From NCBI GenBank assembly GCA_002389665.1, contig DGNO01000002.1, positions 69,622 to 133,621 on the forward strand: a stretch of DNA of 64,000 nt, written 5' to 3'. Under the pieces are notes generated by a model, which saw nothing but the letters and a program-made list of their open reading frames with translations, had not been told where the DNA came from and searched no databases. Within the stretch, counting starts at the first letter, position 1. Each line of letters begins with the position of its first letter. This DNA is from Rhodobiaceae bacterium UBA4490. GTDB taxonomy: Bacteria; Pseudomonadota; Alphaproteobacteria; Parvibaculales; Parvibaculaceae. Below are positions 34,956 to 44,231 of the stretch, piece by piece. Made by a program: the position numbers and the translations under genes.

Positions 34956-36623
34956 TCAATTGGGCCAGTAGATATATTCATCTCCCGGCTCCGCCTTCTC
35001 AGCGCCCGTTTTGTCGATCAGCACGGGCAGTTCGCTAACGGAGGGCCAGGAGGGTTCGGCCTGCTCCGCATTGAACGCGGCGAGCATTTCTTTCAACTCG
35101 GCGACTTTTTCGGGCTTCGCCTCCGCCAGATTGTTCTGCTCGGTCGGGTCTTCGCGCAGATTGAACAGCCAGACCTTGTCCGGATTATCCGAGACATGCA
35201 TCTTCCAGCCCTGGTGCAGGACAGCCTGATAATAACCTTCCCGCCAGAAGATCGGACGCTCGAATGCCTCTTTCTCGCCGGTGAGATAGGGAAGCAAATC
35301 GACCCCGTCGATGGGCTTCACCTCCCAGCCGGAAAGTCCGGCAACACTGGCCGATGTCGGCAGAATGTCGAGATGAGAAACCGGGCTCTCAAGCCGGCTG
35401 CCCGGCGCAATGCGCCCCGGCCATTTGGCGAAGAAAGGCACATGGGTGCCCCCTTCGAACATGGTCAGCTTCCAGCCGCGATAAGGCTGGTTGATGTCCG
35501 GCAGCCCCACATAATCCGCGCCGCCATTATCGCTGGTGAAAATCACGAGCGTGTTCTCCTCCAGCCCCTCCTCTTTGAGGGTTTGCAGAACCCGGCCCGC
35601 GCTGCGGTCGAGCGAGCGCACCATCGCCGCATAAACGCGCAGCCGGTGATCTTCGATATGCGAGAGCGCATCGTAATCGGCTTTGGCCGCCTGGAGCGGG
35701 GTGTGCACGCCCCAATGAGCGAGATAGAGAAAGAAGGGCCGGTCCCGGTTCGCTTTGATCGCGGAAACCGCTTCCTCGGTAAAGTAATCCGTCAGATATC
35801 CATCCGGCTCGAAAGGCGCGCTGTCATTGAAGCTGACGGAATAATTCAGCACCTGCCATAGCGCCTGGTCGATGAAGTCGAAAGGCTGTTTGGAATTGAC
35901 CACATCGGGCGAGTTTTCGGGCAGGTAGAGCCCGCCCTCCATCATCAGGCTTTCATCGAAACCCTGATCGCGCGGGCGGAATCCTTCCGTCCGGCCTAAA
36001 TGCCATTTGCCTATGTGAAGCGTTTGATACCCGGCCTCTTGCAGGACTTCGGCGATCGTCGTTTCGGATGTCGGCATGCCGCGCTGCGCGAAGGGAATGT
36101 CTGATTCAGGCACATCAGCATCCACAATGACGGGATGCAACCGGTCATCGCCGCTGGAAAGCACGCGGATCACTTGCTGCATGCCGTCCGGCACGGGCGT
36201 GAACTCGAAGCCGAAGCGCGTGGAATAGCGCCCTGTCATGATCATGGCCCGCGAGAGGGCGCAGACCGCATTGCCCGCATAGCCGTTGGAGAGGTTCATG
36301 CCCTCCCGGGCGATGGAATCGATATGCGGCGTCGGCACGCTGCCGCCCGCCACCCCGCCGCCGAAAAAGCTCAGATCGTTGAAGCCCAGATCGTCTGCAA
36401 CGATGAGAACGACGTTGGGCCGCTCGCCCGCCGGGCGCGCCGCTGCCGTTTCGTTTTCCGGCGCGGCCCAGGCCACCGCGCGGTTCGGCTCCACATGGCG
36501 GTTCCACTGCATGTACATGCCGATGGCGTTGACGAGCAGTGTCTTGCGCTCCGCGTAAGCCGCGCCGATCAGCACCGCCACCAAAAGCACCGGCACCAGA
36601 ATTTTCCAATTGAGAAAACGCAT
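34956..36623 (-). CDS. N-terminally anchored sulfatase with variant CALSR site
   Basis: The ATG at 36623 (555 residues) follows GGGGGA; an upstream ATG at 36677 lies inside operator D and is rejected. An uncleaved membrane segment at residues 8-24 anchors the protein, with a periplasmic sulfatase domain. NVVLIVADDLGFNDLSFFGGG provides the metal ligands. The modification site reads CALSRAMIMTGR at residues 121-132, with Leu where the CxPxR consensus has Pro. Downstream motifs KWHLGRTEGFRPRDQGFDE and VIFTSDNGGADYVG are intact. Whether Cys121 is still converted to formylglycine is open. Confidence 0.88.
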   Translation of the reverse strand: MRFLNWKILVPVLLVAVLIGAAYAERKTLLVNAIGMYMQWNRHVEPNRAVAWAAPENETAAARPAGERPNVVLIVADDLGFNDLSFFGGGVAGGSVPTPHIDSIAREGMNLSNGYAGNAVCALSRAMIMTGRYSTRFGFEFTPVPDGMQQVIRVLSSGDDRLHPVIVDADVPESDIPFAQRGMPTSETTIAEVLQEAGYQTLHIGKWHLGRTEGFRPRDQGFDESLMMEGGLYLPENSPDVVNSKQPFDFIDQALWQVLNYSVSFNDSAPFEPDGYLTDYFTEEAVSAIKANRDRPFFLYLAHWGVHTPLQAAKADYDALSHIEDHRLRVYAAMVRSLDRSAGRVLQTLKEEGLEENTLVIFTSDNGGADYVGLPDINQPYRGWKLTMFEGGTHVPFFAKWPGRIAPGSRLESPVSHLDILPTSASVAGLSGWEVKPIDGVDLLPYLTGEKEAFERPIFWREGYYQAVLHQGWKMHVSDNPDKVWLFNLREDPTEQNNLAEAKPEKVAELKEMLAAFNAEQAEPSWPSVSELPVLIDKTGAEKAEPGDEYIYWPN

Positions 36624-36667
36624 TCCATCCCCCCCAGGCCCGGTTATTTTCCGCGCGCTCAAATTAA

Positions 36668-36684
36668 TGACATACATTATGTCG
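36668..36684. promoter_or_regulatory. operator D, TGACA-N7-TGTCG
   Basis: TGACATACATTATGTCG has the layout of operators A to C with one mismatch at the last base. It lies 45 bp upstream of the sulfatase start codon at 36623. Confidence 0.6.
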
Positions 36685-36723
36685 ATTGAACGTCCCCGTC
36701 AATTTCGCGGTGCCGGAAGGAAA

Positions 36724-36745
36724 AAGGCGGCCCGGAGGCCGCCTT
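36724..36745 (-). terminator. terminator of the two-partner secretion operon
   Basis: AAGGCGGCC (36724-36732) pairs with GGCCGCCTT (36737-36745) around a 4-nt loop. On the - strand a T run follows, 27 bp after the tpsB stop codon. Confidence 0.85.
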
Positions 36746-36771
36746 GAAACAAGTTCCAGCAAAGGGAAGGG

Positions 36772-38589
36772 TTAGTAGCTCAGCGTCACCGAAACCGTGC
36801 CCAGCTGGCCTTCGTCGCTCGCGCCCGGCAATTCCCGCAGCTGCCAGCCATAGTCGAACCGCACGGAAAGATAGCGGTCGAACACATAGCGCGCGCCCAC
36901 GCCCACACTTTGCAGCGTCACGCTTTTAGAGAGATTGGGCTGGCGATCTTTATCCGAAAGATAGGCATAATCCCAAAAACCAACCAGCTGCATCCTGTCT
37001 TCGGCCCAATCGAACCCTTGGCCTAGAACCGGAAACGGCGGCGAGCGCAGCTCGTTGCTCACCAGGACGCCTTGCGCCCGGTTCACCGCCCGCTCCTCAT
37101 AGCCGCGCACGCTGTCCACACCGCCGCCGCCAAGCTGCTCACTGGGCAGAAGGTTGCCGTCGGAAATCTGCCCTTTCACGCGCAGCACCCAGCTTGCTTC
37201 TTTGGGCAGGCGCGTCGCGCGGGTCAGCTCCAACGTGTCATAAAGATAAGAAGCCTCGGCAAAGGCGGTGCCGGAACCGGCAAAGGCATCGTCCGTATTA
37301 TGACTGTTGAAACCGCCCGGCCCCCAGACCAGTGAATTGACCAGCGTCGTCTGCCCGTAAGGGTCCACAGCGCTTGCTTCATAATTCAACAGGAACTGAT
37401 CGACATTCGTCGTATTGGCAAAAACCTGCGTACCGCCAAAGGACAGGTTGTTGTTCGTCGATTTGTGGTCGAAGCCAAGGCTCACGCTGTGGCTTGCAAA
37501 GGAAAGCGACGGCAGCGCGTGGCGGTAGCGCGCGCTGAGCTGATAGGAAAGCCCCTCCTGTCCAAAGAAAGGCCCCAGATCCGGCACCTGCTCCACATGC
37601 GAGCCGAAAAGCTGCAGCGTATCCCGCCAGGGAAGCGGCGCGGTGTAGGTGAAGGAATGCGCTTCAAAGCGCAAATCATCGCTCTGGCCCGCGCCCCTGT
37701 CCCGGTCCTGCAAAAGATCGCCGCTGGTCGTCACCTGATAGGAAAGCTGATGACCAAGCCAGAAGGCATTGCCCCAGTTGAAACCAAGGCTCCAGCGGTC
37801 CCTGTCCGTCAACGGCGTGCCCGTATTGTCGTAGCTTGCATAAACGCGCAAAGGAAAGCGGTCTTCGGCCTGCAGCGCGATATCCGTCGCGCCAGGGCTC
37901 GCGCCCGGTTTCAGCACTGCGTCGACCCGGCGGAACGGGTTGGCATTGAGCTGATTGATGCCCTGTTTCAGCCGTTCGATTTCCACCGGCGCGCCAGGGC
38001 GAATGCCGATCCCGTCCCGGTACTGCGCTTCCGAAAACCACTTATTGCCAGCCACCTCGATCTGTCCGAGGCGGAACTCCGTCACCAGCACCTGTACGGT
38101 GCCCGCCGTCACATCCTGCGGAGGAAAAGAGACATCGACGAAAGGCCGTCCGGCTTCGCGGTAAATGTTGACGATGGCCCGCGACACTTTGCCGATATCA
38201 CCTTGATGGAAGGGTGCGCCCAGAAAAGGCTCAAGCGCCGCGCGCACGGCGGCTTCTTCATCCCCGAGTGCAGCGGCATCGATACCAGGCCGGTCCACAC
38301 CGCCCGCCTCGATCGCACCGCCCTGCGCGCGCACCACAATACCTTTCAGCTCCGGCAGAATGACATTGCCTGCCTCGCCATCCGCTTCGTCCAGCACATC
38401 GGGAACGGTAAGGGTGCCGCCCCCTTCAAGCGGCGGGGCTTCTTGCGGAGCAATCCGCTCGAAATCCTCATCCGCCGCCTGCGCCATGCCGCCGAAAGCC
38501 GGTATCAGCAGTGCCAGCACCGGCAACGTGTAACGCAAACGCCGCCGGCGCGCTTCTTCCAACTGATCCCCCACACTCTGTCCTATCAT
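36772..38589 (-). CDS. TpsB two-partner secretion transporter (ShlB/FhaC/HecB family)
   Basis: The 605-residue protein has a basic N-terminus and signal peptide ending near AQA38, a Pro/Gly-rich linker, two POTRA domains (about 75-250: FHQGDIGKVSRAIVNIYREAGRPF; VLVTEFRLGQIEVAGNKWF) and a C-terminal 16-strand beta-barrel. The motif SVRGYEERAV near residue 505 is the conserved VRGY/F of loop L6. The last residues VSVTLSY end in an aromatic, as outer-membrane proteins do. It should export the TpsA protein encoded just upstream; the two genes overlap by ATGA, so translation is coupled. Gene order is tpsA then tpsB. Confidence 0.93.
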   Translation of the reverse strand: MIGQSVGDQLEEARRRRLRYTLPVLALLIPAFGGMAQAADEDFERIAPQEAPPLEGGGTLTVPDVLDEADGEAGNVILPELKGIVVRAQGGAIEAGGVDRPGIDAAALGDEEAAVRAALEPFLGAPFHQGDIGKVSRAIVNIYREAGRPFVDVSFPPQDVTAGTVQVLVTEFRLGQIEVAGNKWFSEAQYRDGIGIRPGAPVEIERLKQGINQLNANPFRRVDAVLKPGASPGATDIALQAEDRFPLRVYASYDNTGTPLTDRDRWSLGFNWGNAFWLGHQLSYQVTTSGDLLQDRDRGAGQSDDLRFEAHSFTYTAPLPWRDTLQLFGSHVEQVPDLGPFFGQEGLSYQLSARYRHALPSLSFASHSVSLGFDHKSTNNNLSFGGTQVFANTTNVDQFLLNYEASAVDPYGQTTLVNSLVWGPGGFNSHNTDDAFAGSGTAFAEASYLYDTLELTRATRLPKEASWVLRVKGQISDGNLLPSEQLGGGGVDSVRGYEERAVNRAQGVLVSNELRSPPFPVLGQGFDWAEDRMQLVGFWDYAYLSDKDRQPNLSKSVTLQSVGVGARYVFDRYLSVRFDYGWQLRELPGASDEGQLGTVSVTLSY

Positions 38590-41500
38590 TCTGTCGCCGC
38601 GGAAAAACTACCGGTGACGGGGAGAGGCCGCAGGTCCTGCACCCCGATATTCGTGTAAGAACCGAAGCGGCCTGCCTGGCCTGTAAAGAGGTTCCAGCGC
38701 TCTTCGTCATCCCCGCTACCCTGGCCGTCTTCCTGGCCAATCGAGCCCGTCACGAGGCCGCCATCATCCGTACCGCCGCCGAAGCCGCCAAGCTGCAACA
38801 GGATCGGCAGCGTCCAGAAACCGCCCGCTCCCTCGCCCTTGCCGATGGGCTGGTCTTCCGGCCGCCAGGCATTTTGCAGCGTGCCCGGCTGGAAGGAGGT
38901 CAGCGTAATATCGCCCGGAAGCTGCGGCGTGCCGGGCAGCGGATTGGGCTGCACGAGCGGCATTTCGATCACCGTCAGCTGACCGTTCACATAGGTAATG
39001 GCGTAGTTGGAAAGGCCGGTGCCCGCCGCATTACTTGCGGTGATGACATAGGTACCGGGCGCCGCATTTGCCACTGTCCCGGCACTCGTCAGACTGACAC
39101 CGCTTACGCTGTCCCCGGCCACAAGCCCTGCCACGCTGAAGCCATTGAGCAGCAGCGTATCGCCTTCATCCTTTTGCGCATCATTGGCGGTAATGGTCAG
39201 TGCTGCCGGCGTGATGGTGAAGTCGGCGCCGGTGAAATTGATCGTATAATTGCCGCCCGCCGAAAGCGTGCCCTGGCCGATGGCGTAAGGCCCGCCTGCC
39301 ACCGTCTCCCCCGCCGCGCGGGCAAGCCTGCCGGTGAAGAGCGAGGCGTTATCTCCGCCGACAAACCCGGCGAAGTTGAAGGTGAAGGAAGGATCGGCCT
39401 CACCATAAGTTTTGGAGAGCGCATCCGCCGAAACCGACAGTGCCGCAGGCGTGATGGAAGCGTTCGTTGCCGCATTGGGCGAGAGCGTATAGTTGCCCGC
39501 ATCGGCGCCCGAAAGCGTGAGGTTCGTCACATTGACCGCTTTCCCGGCCCCTACATCGGCATCATTAAAGGCAAAGCTACCCCAGGCCGTAACATCATCG
39601 CCGCCGACAATGCCGCTCAGGCCGCCTACCGTGCCGGTCGCGGCCACCGTTCCGTCATAGACCTTGTCGTCGGCGGAGACGGAAACGCTGAGCGCCTTCG
39701 GTGTAATGACGAGATTGGCGCCGTTGAAGCTGATGGTGTAGTTGCTCCCAGCAGAAAGCGTGCCTTGCGTAATGGCGTAAGGTCCGCCTGCCACCGTCTC
39801 GCCTGCCGCGCGCGCCAAGGCGCCGGTGAAGATCGAGGCATCATCCCCATTCGTCAGCCCGCTATGGGTGAAGGTGAGCGCGGGGTCCGCCGCACCATAG
39901 ACTTTGGAAAGCGCGTTCACCGTCACGCTCAGCGCCGCAGGCGTGATGGTGAGGTTCGCGCCATTGAAACTGATCGTGTAATTGCTGCCGGCTGACAGCG
40001 TGCCTTGGCTGATCGCGTATGGCCCGCCTGCCACCGTTTCGCCATTCGCACGAGCGAGCGCACCGGTGAAGACCGAGGCGTCATCCCCGTTCGTCAGCCC
40101 GCTATGGGTGAAGGTGAGCGCCGGGTCCACCGCGCCATAGACTTTTGAAAGCGCATTCGCCATTACCGTCAGCGCAGCCGGCGTGATGGTCAGGTTCGCG
40201 CCATTGAAGCTGATCGTGTAATTGCTGCCGGCCGACAGTGTGCCTTGTGTGATCGCATAAGGTCCGCCTGCCACCGTTTCGCCTGCGGCCCGCACAAGCG
40301 CGCCGGTGAAGATTGAAGCGTCGTCCCCATTCGTCAGCCCGCTATGGGTGAAGGTGAGTGCCGGATCACGCTCAGCGTAGACTTTGGAGACCGCATCCGC
40401 CGTCACGGTCAGCGCGGCTGGCGTGATGGTGAGATTGGCGCCGGTGAAATTGATTGTGTAATTGCCCCCGGCGGAAAGCGTGCCTTGGCTAATCGCGTAA
40501 GGCCCGCCTGCCACCGTCTCCCCCGCCGCGCGGGTCAGCGCGCCGGTAAAGAGCGAGCTGTTATCCCCGCCGGCAAAGCCGGAGAAATTGAAGGTGAAAG
40601 CCTGGTCCGCGTCGCCATAGGTTTTCGTCTGCGCATCCGCCGTCACGCTCAGGCTTGCCGGTGTAATCGATGCCGAGCTGCTGGCCGTCGGCGAAAGCGT
40701 GTAGTTCCCCGCATCGGTGCCGGAAAGCGCAAGGCCCGTCACATTCACCATCTTGCCCGCGCCCACATTGGCATCGGTAAAGGCAAAAGTGCCGGAGCCA
40801 TTCGCCGTTACATCGTCGCCGCCGACAATGCCGGTGAGCCCCAAGATTGTACCCGTCGCCGTGACGGTCGCATCATAGACTTTATCATCCGCGGCCACAT
40901 TCACGCTGAGTGCCTTCGGCGTAATCGTGAAATTCGCGCCCGTGAAATCGATGATGTAATTGCCGCCCGCCGAGAGCGTGCCTTGGCCAATCGCATAAGG
41001 CCCGCCTGCAACCGTCTCGCCCGCTGCGCGGACGAGCCCGCCGGTAAAGAGCGAGCTGTTATCCCCGCCGACGAAACCTGAGAAGTTGAAAGTCAGGCCG
41101 GGATCCACATCGCCATAAGTCTTGGAGAGCGCATCGGCTGCAACCGTCAGCGTTGCCGGCGTAATCGTTGCCGTCGCCGCCACGCCCGGCGCCAGGACGT
41201 AATTATTGGCATCGGCACCGTTAAGCGCCAGGCCCGAAATTAGAATGTTCTTAGCGACACCCGCATTGGGATCGGCAAAGGCAAAGCTGCCCGAAACCGT
41301 GACATCATCCCCGCCGATCACGCCCGTCACGACGCTGCCTGAAACACGTGCCGCCACCGTGCCGTCATAAACCTTGTCATCCACCGTCACGGTCACCGTC
41401 AGCGTTGCCGGGTCGATGGTCAGCGTGCCGTTCTGCCAGATGATGTCGACACCCAGTGCATCGGAAAAGAGCCCGCGGATTTCATAAGTGCCTGCATCCG

Positions 41501-44231
41501 TCACCCCGGCAAGATTGCCCCCCAGCGTGCCAGACAAGGCGGCCATGGGATCGGAGATTGTCGCCGTGAAGCCGCTCGCTGCCTGCCCGTCATAGGTTTT
41601 GGTGAGATCGTTCACATCGATGGTGATGGGCGTGAGGAAGGAGCGCAGCACCGGGCGCGCTTCATCTTCATAAATGCGCCAGATCGTGCCCGTGCCGCCA
41701 TCACCGTCAATGTCCCAGCCCGCATCGATATAGGTTTGCGGGTCCATGAGTTCGGCTGTCGTATGGCCCGTCACCGGCGAGCCGCCGCTAACCCCATCCA
41801 TCCCGATGCCGTTTGCCTGACCGGATGTGTCCGTGTCCCAGAAAGATCCCGTAAGCGGCGCGCCGCTGCCGCCGGGGGCAACCCGGCCCGCATAACCGCC
41901 GACATTACTGTTGCCCGTCACCGCGCCCGATGAATAGGTATTGACGATGCGGGACTGCGCCGAAGCCGGGGCATAGCGCCCGGCAAAGCCGCCCACTTCG
42001 TCATTGCCGGTCACGCTGCCGGTTGCATAAGAATCCTCGATAATGCCCGATTGCAGCCCGACGAAACCGCCGATGAGATCGTTCCCGCTTACACTGCCGC
42101 TCGCAAAGGAAAGCGTGATCGTTCCATTCGTGCTGTTCGTGCCGGCGAAGCCGCCCACTTCAACCGAAGCACCGCCCGGCGTCACGTTCCCCGTCGCATA
42201 GGACCGCGTGATCGTGCCGCGGCTGTTGACGCCGACAAAACCGCCGACCCCTTCGATGCCTGTGCCCGTCACCGTGCCGCTAGCAGAAGAATCGCTGACC
42301 GTACCCAGAATATCGAGGACATTCACGCCATCGAAGAAAGAGAAACCGTTCGAGCCGATCAATCCGCCAACGCTGCCGCTGATCGCATTGTTGACGCCGG
42401 TCACATTGACGGAAGAGCTGACATTACGGATGACGCCGCCATTCTGCCCGACCAATGCGCCCGTATCCGCGCCGCCTGTGACCGAGCCGCCCGCCAGATG
42501 CACATTCTGGATGGTGGAGTTACGCGTGCGTCCGAAAAGACCGATATAGCCGTCCGCTTCCCCGCCGCGGCTGATGAAGAGATCGGAGATCGTATTGTTG
42601 AGCCCTTCGAACGTGCCCTGGAAATGATTGTTCCGGTCGCCGATGGGATCGAACCCCAGCCCGCCATTCAGCCCCGAAGTTGAGGACGCATCGAGATCGC
42701 CGGCCAGCGCATAGCGCCCGGTAAGGCCGGAACCGATCGCCTGCAGATCGCTGACACTATGAATCAGCGTATAGGCCTGCCCATCGATGCTCAGGCTGGC
42801 GCTCGCCCCGGCAAGCGTCACGCTGCCATTTGTGCCGAAAGAATAATCCCCGCCGAAGGTCAGCGTCAGGCCGCCCGATGTGCCGGTCGAGGTGATATCC
42901 GAATTGATCTCGATATTGCGCACCGCATCGAGGATAAGAACCGTATCGGCGCTCCAGGTAATATCGTCATTGATGAAGATATCGCCGTTGCCCGCGCTGG
43001 CGCCATTGTCGCTGTCGAGCGTCACATTGGTGCTGGCAAGATTGGTGGAAACCGTCGCCCCCGTAATATCCCCGCCGGAGGCCGCCACGGTCAGATCGTT
43101 CGGGTCGATGAGCCAGGTGCCGGTCGTGCCGTTTTCAGCCAAGGTCGAAACGCGCGTGCTCCCGGCAATGTCGATATCGCCGCCGGAGGTTTCGATGAAG
43201 CCGCCCGAGGCACCCGCGCCGCCTTCTGCTTTCAGCGTGCCCGAAACGCCCATGCGCCCGCTTGCCACAAGCACGGCGTCACCGCCGTCTTTGCCCGCGC
43301 TTGACGCGGAAACATCGACGAGGCCCGAAATATCGATATCCGCGGCCTCAGCCGTTACCGTGCCGCCCGCGCCGTCAAGACCCCGCGCTTCCAGCGTGCC
43401 GGAAATGCCGATCTCATTCGAAGCGGTCAGAAGAATGCGCCCGTCCCGCTCGGCGCTGCCCGTCGCGCGCACCAGCCCTTGCGTGTTCCCGGCAAGCGCA
43501 TAGACATTGCCATGGGCGGCGGCAAGCTCCACCTGCGCCGCGCTGACCGCGCCTTCATTCGTTACATCGCCGCTCGTGCTGGCGCCCTGAATGAAAAGCC
43601 GCTGCCCGCCGCCTTCCGTCTGGAGCAGCACCTCATCGCCCGCGCCGAGCGCCGCCACACCGTTTGCCGCTTCAACCGTCCCGGAGTTCTGCACCGCCCG
43701 GCCGATCAGCACCACGTCGCCCGACTGCGAGACGATGCGCCCCGCATTGACGATGGAGCCATGGGAGGAACCGGCAAAGCGCATCGCCCCGCCATCCAGA
43801 AAATCCTCATTGGCAATGTCGCGGGTCGAGGCGACGAAGCTGCCCCCCGTGACGATCTCGCCGCCGGGGCCCACAACAATGCCGTTGGGATTGATGAGAT
43901 AGGCCGAGCCTGTCGCGGTCAAAAGCCCGTCGATCTGCGAGATGTCGCCGCCCGTCACGCGGTTCAGCGTGGCGCCGAGGCCGTTCTGGATCGCCACGCT
44001 ATTGCCCGCGCCGATAGAAAAGCCGTCCCAATTGATGATCCCGGCCAGCGAGCTTTGCGTGATGGTGGCGCTGGCGCCGGTAAACTGGATATCCCCCTGC
44101 CCGGCGACGAACTGCCCGCCGCTCGGCAGCGCCTCCGCGCCCAGCGCCGGCATCGCATAGCCCTGCGCAATGATCGTTGCACCCAACAGAGCCTTACGGC
44201 TCGTCCCGAACACACGGTCCCCAGTAGCCAT
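38586..44231 (-). CDS. TpsA large exoprotein with FHA, GLUG and MBG/YDG repeats
   Basis: The ATG at 44231 follows AGGTGA at 5 nt and gives 1881 residues; the GTG at 44252 is a weaker start. A signal peptide (to about residue 32) precedes the TPS domain, with NWDGFSIG and NPNGI (114-118), which the TpsB partner recognises. A beta-helix follows, then GLUG-type repeats (about 600-850; GLIGSNG, GGFVGLQSG). A long array of MBG repeats (KTYG/KVYG...NYTINFTGANLTITP) alternates with YDG repeats (DDKVYDGTV) to about residue 1700. The C-terminal about 170 residues are unique. The protein is probably secreted or surface-bound for adhesion or contact. No toxin domain was seen. Confidence 0.92.
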   Translation of the reverse strand: MATGDRVFGTSRKALLGATIIAQGYAMPALGAEALPSGGQFVAGQGDIQFTGASATITQSSLAGIINWDGFSIGAGNSVAIQNGLGATLNRVTGGDISQIDGLLTATGSAYLINPNGIVVGPGGEIVTGGSFVASTRDIANEDFLDGGAMRFAGSSHGSIVNAGRIVSQSGDVVLIGRAVQNSGTVEAANGVAALGAGDEVLLQTEGGGQRLFIQGASTSGDVTNEGAVSAAQVELAAAHGNVYALAGNTQGLVRATGSAERDGRILLTASNEIGISGTLEARGLDGAGGTVTAEAADIDISGLVDVSASSAGKDGGDAVLVASGRMGVSGTLKAEGGAGASGGFIETSGGDIDIAGSTRVSTLAENGTTGTWLIDPNDLTVAASGGDITGATVSTNLASTNVTLDSDNGASAGNGDIFINDDITWSADTVLILDAVRNIEINSDITSTGTSGGLTLTFGGDYSFGTNGSVTLAGASASLSIDGQAYTLIHSVSDLQAIGSGLTGRYALAGDLDASSTSGLNGGLGFDPIGDRNNHFQGTFEGLNNTISDLFISRGGEADGYIGLFGRTRNSTIQNVHLAGGSVTGGADTGALVGQNGGVIRNVSSSVNVTGVNNAISGSVGGLIGSNGFSFFDGVNVLDILGTVSDSSASGTVTGTGIEGVGGFVGVNSRGTITRSYATGNVTPGGASVEVGGFAGTNSTNGTITLSFASGSVSGNDLIGGFVGLQSGIIEDSYATGSVTGNDEVGGFAGRYAPASAQSRIVNTYSSGAVTGNSNVGGYAGRVAPGGSGAPLTGSFWDTDTSGQANGIGMDGVSGGSPVTGHTTAELMDPQTYIDAGWDIDGDGGTGTIWRIYEDEARPVLRSFLTPITIDVNDLTKTYDGQAASGFTATISDPMAALSGTLGGNLAGVTDAGTYEIRGLFSDALGVDIIWQNGTLTIDPATLTVTVTVDDKVYDGTVAARVSGSVVTGVIGGDDVTVSGSFAFADPNAGVAKNILISGLALNGADANNYVLAPGVAATATITPATLTVAADALSKTYGDVDPGLTFNFSGFVGGDNSSLFTGGLVRAAGETVAGGPYAIGQGTLSAGGNYIIDFTGANFTITPKALSVNVAADDKVYDATVTATGTILGLTGIVGGDDVTANGSGTFAFTDANVGAGKMVNVTGLALSGTDAGNYTLSPTASSSASITPASLSVTADAQTKTYGDADQAFTFNFSGFAGGDNSSLFTGALTRAAGETVAGGPYAISQGTLSAGGNYTINFTGANLTITPAALTVTADAVSKVYAERDPALTFTHSGLTNGDDASIFTGALVRAAGETVAGGPYAITQGTLSAGSNYTISFNGANLTITPAALTVMANALSKVYGAVDPALTFTHSGLTNGDDASVFTGALARANGETVAGGPYAISQGTLSAGSNYTISFNGANLTITPAALSVTVNALSKVYGAADPALTFTHSGLTNGDDASIFTGALARAAGETVAGGPYAITQGTLSAGSNYTISFNGANLVITPKALSVSVSADDKVYDGTVAATGTVGGLSGIVGGDDVTAWGSFAFNDADVGAGKAVNVTNLTLSGADAGNYTLSPNAATNASITPAALSVSADALSKTYGEADPSFTFNFAGFVGGDNASLFTGRLARAAGETVAGGPYAIGQGTLSAGGNYTINFTGADFTITPAALTITANDAQKDEGDTLLLNGFSVAGLVAGDSVSGVSLTSAGTVANAAPGTYVITASNAAGTGLSNYAITYVNGQLTVIEMPLVQPNPLPGTPQLPGDITLTSFQPGTLQNAWRPEDQPIGKGEGAGGFWTLPILLQLGGFGGGTDDGGLVTGSIGQEDGQGSGDDEERWNLFTGQAGRFGSYTNIGVQDLRPLPVTGSFSAATE
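39669..40628 (-). repeat. four 240-bp tandem MBG repeat units
   Basis: Four consecutive units with an exact 240-bp (80-residue) period lie inside the TpsA gene: 40628-40389, 40388-40149, 40148-39909 and 39908-39669. The last three are near-identical in DNA. Less similar MBG and YDG units flank the array on both sides. Confidence 0.85.

Noticed and set aside
36624..36677. An earlier start for the third sulfatase at 36677
   Set aside because: It lies inside operator D and has no ribosome-binding site; the ATG at 36623 begins the membrane anchor and has a good site.
38511..39995. Long open frame of about 490 codons on the + strand inside the TpsA gene, and similar + strand frames up to 44258
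   Set aside because: They are antisense to a clear TpsA coding region; the GC-rich repeats keep the opposite strand free of stops. The translations are Arg/Ala-rich with no recognisable domain.
39130..41620. CRISPR-like array suggested by regular repeats
   Set aside because: The repeats are 240 bp, continuous with the TpsA reading frame and encode MBG domains; there are no short repeats with unique spacers and no cas genes.
36772..44231. Contact-dependent inhibition system or haemolysin
   Set aside because: TpsA lacks a recognisable toxin tip such as a VENN motif, no small immunity gene follows, and the ShlB-like name of the transporter does not imply a haemolysin.
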